64,000 nt of DNA, taken from NCBI GenBank assembly GCA_950295325.1, contig OX485804.1, forward strand, positions 186,001 through 250,000, in the 5' to 3' direction. Origin of the DNA: Polytrichum commune (lineage: Eukaryota; Streptophyta; Polytrichopsida; Polytrichales; Polytrichaceae). Of the stretch, positions 58,037 to 64,000 are shown piece after piece (the first letter of the stretch is position 1; every line of letters begins with the position of its first letter). The notes under the pieces are model-generated. The model made no database searches and was not told the origin of the DNA. It was given only the letters and a program-made list of their open reading frames with translations. The translations under genes and the position numbers were made by a program.

Positions 58037-59573
58037 CACTCAGTAGGATTTTTGTGTACCACGTGCGGCGGAGGGGTATTTGTTTAGGGGTTATTTACCT
58101 CCAAGGCACGAATTAAAAGCTCCCTATAATTACATAATATTTTAAATGGCCTATTTTATTGTACCCTACCATTTCTTATAATGCCTATGTCATTGAAATT
58201 TTTGTATTCTATATTATTTTTAATTAAAAAAACTGAATTTAAGAATGTATGCAATGCAAAAGTGATGGGAAAAGTATAGCAACAAAAAAATATAAAAATT
58301 ACGTACCATTGCAAAAACCAAGTACAAAAACTTAAAGTGAAAATACAAAAAGAAGACTTAGGATGGAACACAACATGATTGAGTGTGTGTTTACAAACAC
58401 AACAAGATTGTGTGTGTGTTCACAAACACAACACCCACTCCATAAAAATTCTTTATTCAAAATCACTTTACATGCTAGTGAAGACCAAAACCATATAGTG
58501 TGAAACACTTTAAGCTTGGTCATGAATCTTATATAGTTCCTTCTGTCACAAACTTGGACAGTTGCTCTGAATCATTCCTATCAAGACTGTACACCTCATT
58601 TGTAAAATTGTAGCTCATGGTTACCGTAGATATAATGCAATCTACATCAATCCATTTGCTATCCGTGTGATCATACTTAAATTTGTTACGGCCTGGATAT
58701 TTTCTATAATATTGCAACATTACTTCGATGTGGGGATTATTAGGATTTTTCCTCCCTGATTCCTCCGTTCGAGCAAGGAGGTCAACCGCTTGCCTAAATA
58801 CTCCAAATTGTTTCCCATTACGCCGCCGCATAGCCTGCACCCTACCCACCCACCATGAACTGGAATCTACTCCGTTCAATATGTTAGTAGCATTTCCAGC
58901 TTTAACATCAGTCATTGAACGTCCCATTTTTCGTATTCTCTGCCTGCGCTATGCTTAGTTCTTGCAAAGTTCGGGAGCAGAAACTGACTAACAATCAGAA
59001 TAACCACGACACTCAATGATCACTAATCTCTGTGGATCATTCCAGACCTGCTCTTCAAGGTTTCCGCATCAGATCACGGAGCATGGCTAAAAAACTCTAC
59101 ACAAGATTGGAGAAGAGGATGACGACAAGCAATCCTAAACCCTAAACACAACGGTGAGGCTCAAATGTTGTGCACAAGCGGGCGCCCTACAATCGGGTTG
59201 AAGAGTTTCAAAAGAGAAGGGGAGAAAAACCACCAAGAGAAGTCGGGCATAGAGTTAGGCTTCCAATTTCATCCATTTTTGGGTGAATGATGAGTAATTT
59301 TTCATCCATCCCTCGTGAGGCATGCGTACGAAATTGATTCTACTAAACATACATCCTAATATCCTTATTTTCAGCCCCTATATTATTTTTACTAAAAGAT
59401 AATGGCCCATATTTTATACCTATCTATTTTACTTGTAATGGGCTTATGTACTTTTAATGGACCCTTCATTATTTGGAATTATTTTATAATTTTTATGTCA
59501 AATGATTTTAATCCTCCCTATATTATGCCGCACGTCGTTTTTAAAATGGACTAAATGACCTCCCTGTGCCGTG
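58037..59573. mobile_element. Nested insertion (about 1.54 kb) inside the gypsy RNase H
   Basis: The RNase H reading stops at VVAYASRSNN on the right (about 59573) and resumes at NYSSYEGE on the left (about 58036), so 1.5 kb has been inserted. The right end is CACGGCACAGGGAGGTCATT (minus strand). The left end has ACGTGCGGCGGAGGGG. They share CGGC..AGGG and TTTAG, which suggests weak inverted termini like those of the small hAT-like MITEs nearby. The target duplication is not clear (TTAGTCACT versus TTATTACTT). Confidence 0.75.
58529..58927 (-). CDS. Unrecognised frame in the nested insertion
   Basis: A 132-codon open frame begins MGRSMTDVKAG and has a clear globular look, with SSWWVGRVQAMRRR, FRQAVDLLART, HIEVMLQYYRKYPG and KFKYDHTDSKWIDVDCI. 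I do not know the family. It lies on the same strand as the host element but in DNA unrelated to it. It may be the C-terminal exon of a transposase-associated protein or of a captured host gene. It is short for an intact product, so is probably a fragment or last exon. Confidence 0.45.
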   Translation of the reverse strand: MGRSMTDVKAGNATNILNGVDSSSWWVGRVQAMRRRNGKQFGVFRQAVDLLARTEESGRKNPNNPHIEVMLQYYRKYPGRNKFKYDHTDSKWIDVDCIISTVTMSYNFTNEVYSLDRNDSEQLSKFVTEGTI

Positions 59574-60744
59574 TTATTACTTCGCGAAGCGTAAGCAACA
59601 ACATACTCCCGGCCAACATCATCCTTCTGAGTGAGAATTGCTCCTAAACCCAATGAACTCCAATCCGTATGCAACTGGAAGGATTTGGAGACATCCGGAC
59701 GTCAAAGCACTGGAGCCGCACCCAGTTTCTGCTTCAATGTCTCAAATGCCTGCTGTTGCTCACGACCCCAAGTCCAAGGTTGGTCCTTGCTCATGAGAAT
59801 GGTGAGAGGCTTGGCGATCAAGCTAAAATTCTTGACGAATCGACGATAGTAATTCGCCAAGCCCAAGAAAGCACGAAGTCTCGGCACATCAACCGGTGCC
59901 GGGATCTTCTGCAAAACATCCACCTTAGCTTGCTGCACCCCAAGACCTCCTAGAATAATCATATGACCAAAATATGCCAGCCGGTCATGGAAAACTTGCA
60001 CTTGCCGTGGTACAAGCGCAATTCCCACCGCTGCAAGTGTTCAAAAACGGCTTGCAGATGCCTCACATGCTCCTGTGGTGTCCTGATGAAGATGATCACA
60101 TCGTCTATGTAACACCGAGCAAAGGGCAAGCCAGAGTGGACCTGGTCCATCACCCTCTGAAACTGAACATGTGTATTCTTCAGGCCAAATGGAAGAAACT
60201 TCCAATGGTAAAGTTGATCCTTCCCATTTTGATCAACTCCCCAAAATGCGGTCTTTACCCGGTCTCCCAGAAGTAATGGGAGCTGGTGATAGCCGGATCT
60301 CAAGTCCAATGTGCTAAAGACTCGAGCAAATCCGAGGGCATCAAACAACTCCTCCGAGATTGGCATGGGATACCGATCCGACTTGGTCTTCCGGTCAACT
60401 GGACGGTAATCCCCGCACATCCGCTTCTCCGTCCAATTGCCAAAGATATACTTCTTCGATGACCTAACCGTAGTACAAGCATACTCCCCGTTGGACAGTT
60501 TGATTAGCCTTACTGCCAAAAGCTCTCGGCAACGAGTCTGAACGCCAATCCGTTCGGAAACACTGAGCCTATAAGGTCTCCGAAAAATAGGATGGTCTTC
60601 CTCTAACTGAATGTGGATGGGTTTTCCTTTATAACTTTTAAGATCTTGCAGGCTAAAAGAAAAACACCTACGGTACGAGCGAATAAATGCTCGTACTTTC
60701 CGTGCCTCAGCACCAGTGAGAAGAGGGCTAATTCCAATGGCCAA
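59574..60744 (-). pseudogene. Gypsy reverse transcriptase and RNase H N-terminal part, frameshifted
   Basis: Copies the element RNA into DNA. The frame from 60744 carries the RT fingers and palm: KRMCGDYRPV, then STLDLRSGYHQLPL with catalytic Asp147, FLPFGLKN, and CYIDDVIIF with the YIDD box (Asp214-Asp215, near 60100-60111). At about 59960-60030 the reading changes frame and continues as AYFGHMI, then LRAFLGLANYYRRFVKNF and WTWGREQQQAFETLK to TGA at 59702-59704. The RNase H start (LHTDWSSLGLGAIL, then GREYVVAYASRS) follows down to 59574. The palm residues remain, but the shift and stop prevent a full product. Confidence 0.9.
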
Positions 60745-61087
60745 TCATCAAATTTTGTGGTCTCCGTCTCCACTAAAAGGGAGCCACCTGGTGCTGGCAC
60801 GGACTCTAACTGCTACAAAGAGGAAGGGACATTAACCATGCCCCCAACCTTCGTGCTAGCAATAGAGTCCATCCCCTCTTCATCACCACTAATATGTGAT
60901 GATGAAGCCACCACTGGAGGTGAAAAAACCAAAGCAGTATAAACCCGTTGAGCTCGGAGCTCCTCCATCACTTGCTGCGCAAATCGAAATATTCGTTCGG
61001 CTTTCCAACCATGACCTCAATTTCCTCCTCCATGAATGTGGACCAGTGTGCCCCCTGACCAGAATCCTCTGCCCCCAGAGACAATAA
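60745..61087 (-). other. Linker between methyltransferase and RT
   Basis: Frames change in this stretch and no domain is recognised. It would be the polyprotein spacer in an intact copy. Confidence 0.4.
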
Positions 61088-62040
61088 CTAGTCACCATGA
61101 TGTCGTTGCAATGCAAGGCATAAACTAACCGTCCACACCATGGTATGAAGATCTATGGCTTGGCCCAACATGAAGCGTCGTTGGCCCTCAGAAAGGCCAG
61201 GAGCTGTAGTGGTACCAGTGCGAAATCCCATGGCACGCTCCCGTTTGTCAGCCAAGGGTTCGGTGTGGATTTTGGTGGTAGCATCCCACACCATACCCGG
61301 CCCCCGATCGCGGAAGGCGAATGACTGTGGAAATGTCATAAAGGTGGGAAACGCCCACCGTGGTGCCCCCAATTTGTTGACCAATGCCAACATGGATAAA
61401 TCATCTCGAACAAAAGGCGGAGGTACTGCAGAAAATGTTGCAGCCAAAATAGATAATGGTGCGAGGTTGGTCCAAATCCACCGAGGCCGGTGGGCATAAG
61501 AACCAATGCTCGCGGCATCCACAAAAATGGGATCTTCAAGGTGTTGACGAACATAATGATCGCCTTCCAACACCTTGTCCCGAGAGTCTCCCAACAAATG
61601 TACATTCTCGAAGATATACCCTGGAAGGGAAGGTTGGTGGGTAAACCACCACTGCATAAGCCGGATGAGGTCCCAAAAAAGGCTAGACCTGGGATCCTCT
61701 AAACCTCGGCCTGCTCCAGCACGTGAGTGACCTTGGCATGGCCATCCCGCAATCACAATATCCACCAGACCCAAGTGTCGTAAGTCGGCCTCACTAATGA
61801 GTGTGACATCACGAGGAAGACGTAACATCATTGATGAGTGTGACACCCACGAATGACAGCCGAGTGTAACTGCTAGGGTACAATACCATCAACTAGTGAA
61901 GATGGTAGCGAGCCACACGGGTGGACACTGGAGAGTTGTCCACATAGACATACCGTCTGACCGTGAGGCCAGCCTCCAATACGGCTGCTAAGCCCGTGCC
62001 AATGCCCCCAAACACTTCCACCAAAGTGATCCCCGCGTCT
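61088..62040 (-). pseudogene. Cytosine-5 DNA methyltransferase domain of the gypsy element
   Basis: Would add methyl groups to cytosine C5 using S-adenosylmethionine. Motif I (FGGIGTGLAAVLEAGL) and the motif II-like YVYVDN end the upstream frame near 62012-61930. Motif IV (VIAGWPCQGHSRAG) has the catalytic Cys (residue 37 of the 61846-61088 frame). Motif VI is FENV (79-82), motif VIII-like RPRWIWTN (120-127), and the late AMGFRTGTT and LGQAIDLHTMVW (about 205-238) close the fold. Motif order is canonical and the RPRWxWTN box is nearest to DNMT3/DRM-like rather than bacterial enzymes, which is a tentative reading. A TAG at 61893-61895 (from CAG) and a frameshift near 61810-61890 separate motif I from the rest, so this copy cannot make the full domain. 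Confidence 0.88.
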
Positions 62041-63302
62041 GACGGACGCCACATAATGGGGTGTGCCAACGCCGATGGGCTATCAAATATGAGCGGTGTC
62101 GTAGAGGCGAAAGAGAGGACAATGCCCTCACATCGCCGGACTAGATTGGCGGAATCACGCCAGGGAGAAAGGGGATCCTTGGGATCGCGCCCCATTGCAT
62201 TCCTAGGTGCCATATCCCGTTGATCGTCTGTACTCCCCATGAATGCCAATGATTCCTCCAACAATGCGGAACCATAAGGCAATGTGTCCACAATAGCAAC
62301 ACATCCAAAAACCATGGATAATGGTGCTATGGTCGCGGACGCCGCGAAAGCCATATGAATAAGTTCCCTGCGGCCATCCCCAGCCGACCAACCTGGTCGG
62401 ATCCACGCCTCTTCAATCCAGTTGTCCAAACCAAAGCCAAGAGGATAAAGTGCTTGCTGACCTACTAAAATGTCATAGTCAATCGCATCCGTCATCGCAC
62501 ACCTAAGAAGAAGAGGTATTGGTGGATCTCCATGTTTTACTTGGAAGCTAAGCTGTAATGGCTCCCGAGTATAACCCATGGCCCGCTCCACGTGACCAAC
62601 GGATGTGATAATGGTGAATGGACAGGGAGCCAAGTCCTCGGCCGCCAATCCCAACTCATGGGCAAGCTTCTTGCCGATCATAATGGGTTGTGTCCTTGAA
62701 TCCATCATCACACAACGGGGTGCAACCCGAGTGGCATTGCCCCCAGTCCGACTGACCATCAAAATGTCGGTATCATTCACCATACGCACAACACTGTGTC
62801 GAATGGCGCGGCCCTCGCGAACAAATCTAGCAGCTACATCAGACAGATAAGCTGCTCCCGCGGATTGTGGTGAATCATAAGACGTGGTCGGCCCCCTGTG
62901 ATCTGAGGTGTATGCGTCAAAAGACGCAATGGTCTCTGCAGCAAGCCTTGCTCGCCGTTTGGCCACTTCATCGGGGTCTTCAGAAGTAGGGATGTCCGTG
63001 GTGGCTTGGGCCACGGTCAAAGAAGGTGAGGATGCCGTCCCTTCCAAAATCCTACCCGCTAAGTGAAAAACCTTAGCAGGTTGGAATTCTGGCGATGACC
63101 ACTCCATCGCCGTGAACAAAGGGGTGTGCAACAATTTGGATGCCAAAGTGTGCACCATGCCAATCGCCGGATTTGAAGCCTCCAAACTCGAATGACGACC
63201 ACTTACAGATTGGACCGCATCCGCCAATCCAAAATATAATGGCAAACGGGCCTGGCCAATCTGATCCACTGGACCATTGCCCCGAGCTCGTAAGCTCTCC
63301 AC
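62041..63302 (-). pseudogene. Gypsy protease-like domain and linker, in frame with methyltransferase motif I
   Basis: One continuous 469-codon frame (63302-61893) has a gag-proximal linker (about 1-150), an aspartic-protease-like region (about 165-320) and the start of the methyltransferase (about 425 onward). The protease motif is CVMMDSRTQP (Asp201), where DS(G/T)A is usual, then IGKKLAHELGL and YDILVGQQALYPLGF. The Gly of the active triad is Arg203 here, so catalysis is probably lost or the copy is mutated. The frame shows directly that protease and methyltransferase belong to one polyprotein. Confidence 0.8.
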
Positions 63303-64000
63303 AGACTCCTATGTGGTTGAGGGCGTGGCTCGTGACACGGATTGAGCCCGTGTCACCGCTGCGGAACTCACCATTTCTCCCGAGGCTCCGAACATACAAT
63401 AATCCGGAGTGGAAGAACTAGCCTTAGTGGCGGACAAAAACGGTGAGTCCAAGATTTGGCCGGATGACGCCAAACTTTTGAACCTCTTCTCCAATGCTCC
63501 AATCTTTCCCTCCAACGCCTTCTTCCGATCGGAAGAAGGACGTTTCTCTGGATGGAAAGCGAAGCAGTTCTCCACCGTGTGATTGTTCCGCCCACAATGG
63601 GAACACGTCAACTGCTTGGGTAAATGCTTACCCGTCCCCTTCCTCGAATACTTCGAGGGAACAAATGGTTTCCGCTTCAGATTACCTACGGTCTGGGTTG
63701 TCATTGCTTCGAAGGACAATCCTTCTTAGCGTGGCCCGCCTGCCGACAAGACCAACAATGCAACGTCTTGTCCGCCTCCACCTCTGCCAATTCTGCAGTC
63801 GCGACCGGCACCTTCCGGATTTGCTAGACTCCACTAGCAAGGACACCAAATCAGTGGCATTGTGATGATACAATGCACGATCACACTGCTCCACAATGGC
63901 GAATGCCTCTACAAGTGTCGTCCGACCATCATAATCCATGATGATCCTGGGTAGCGCCAAGTCAAGGAGGCGTTTGTCAATCTTGGACAAAAACACCTTC
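63303..64000 (-). pseudogene. Gypsy gag, C-terminal part with two CCHC knuckles, frameshifted, cut by window edge
   Basis: Gag forms the particle and binds the element RNA. One knuckle, CSHCGRNNHTVENC, lies in the frame 63719-63309. A second, CWSCRQAGHAKKDC, lies near 63725-63770 in another frame, so a frameshift separates it from the sequence before. Upstream, from 63996, helical gag sequence is seen (LLDLALPRIIMDYDGRTTLV), and the N-terminus lies beyond the window. Both knuckles fit C-x2-C-x4-H-x4-C. Confidence 0.8.

Larger units (their letters stand above)
55325..64000 (-). mobile_element. Ty3/gypsy retrotransposon with a DNA methyltransferase, degenerate, cut by the window edge
   Basis: On the minus strand, the order is gag with two CCHC knuckles, protease-like domain, cytosine-5 DNA methyltransferase, reverse transcriptase, RNase H, integrase, polypurine tract and 3' LTR. 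RT before integrase makes it Ty3/gypsy-type. The 5' LTR, primer binding site and most of gag lie beyond 64000. Several stop codons (61893-61895, 59702-59704, 57956-57958), frameshifts and a nested insertion in RNase H (about 58037-59573) show that this copy is inactive. DNMT-bearing retrotransposons are known from Klebsormidium (a streptophyte alga) and Symbiodinium; a land-plant example is of interest. Confidence 0.9.

Noticed and set aside
61155-61702. Plus-strand frames of up to 114 codons across the methyltransferase
   Set aside because: They are antisense shadows of the conserved minus-strand motifs.

Overview
The window reads as nuclear DNA of a land plant with a large, repeat-rich, gene-poor genome. 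The evidence is an intronless L-type lectin receptor kinase, AP2-type DNA-binding domains, GT-AG introns, a CACTA (TNP2-type) transposase, Ty3/gypsy and MITE-like elements, and a short run of Arabidopsis-type telomere units (CCCTAAA). The low gene density and the methyltransferase-bearing gypsy element fit a non-seed plant (moss, liverwort, lycophyte or fern) better than a compact angiosperm. That placement is inference. Most of the DNA is AT-rich and non-coding, with GC-richer islands marking mobile elements and genes.

Layout. 0.2-1.2 kb: a GC-rich repeat packed with perfect short hairpins, with a decayed second copy at 53.9-54.8 kb. 1.2-3.0 kb: C-terminal part of a CACTA transposase in two exons. 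3.6-5.3 kb (minus): a coding island broken only by two TGA codons, with a longer paralogue at 33.2-35.1 kb (minus). 5.9-22.5 kb: AT-rich DNA with tandem repeats, a 25S rRNA fragment, a near-perfect 27-bp hairpin and a 410-bp MITE with 8-bp target duplications. 22.5-26.7 kb: a gene that joins two AP2-like domains to an F-box/kelch-type C-terminal domain. 26.7-31.5 kb: AT-rich DNA. 36.3-37.1 kb: a 760-bp terminal-inverted-repeat element holding telomere-like units. 41.6-43.9 kb: the intact lectin receptor kinase. 45.8-46.2 kb: a second 8-bp-TSD MITE. 48-53.9 kb: gene-poor DNA. 55.3-64.0 kb (minus): a Ty3/gypsy retroelement running off the right edge.

The retroelement is the most striking part. 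Its order is gag (two CCHC knuckles), protease-like, cytosine-5 DNA methyltransferase, reverse transcriptase, RNase H, integrase, polypurine tract and LTR. The methyltransferase lies between protease and RT and keeps its main catalytic motifs in order, but the copy carries stops and frameshifts and a 1.5-kb nested insertion in RNase H. It is a broken copy of an element that carried its own DNA methyltransferase.

Only two loci look like functional host genes: the AP2/kelch gene and the lectin receptor kinase. No operon-like or pathway link between them is visible.
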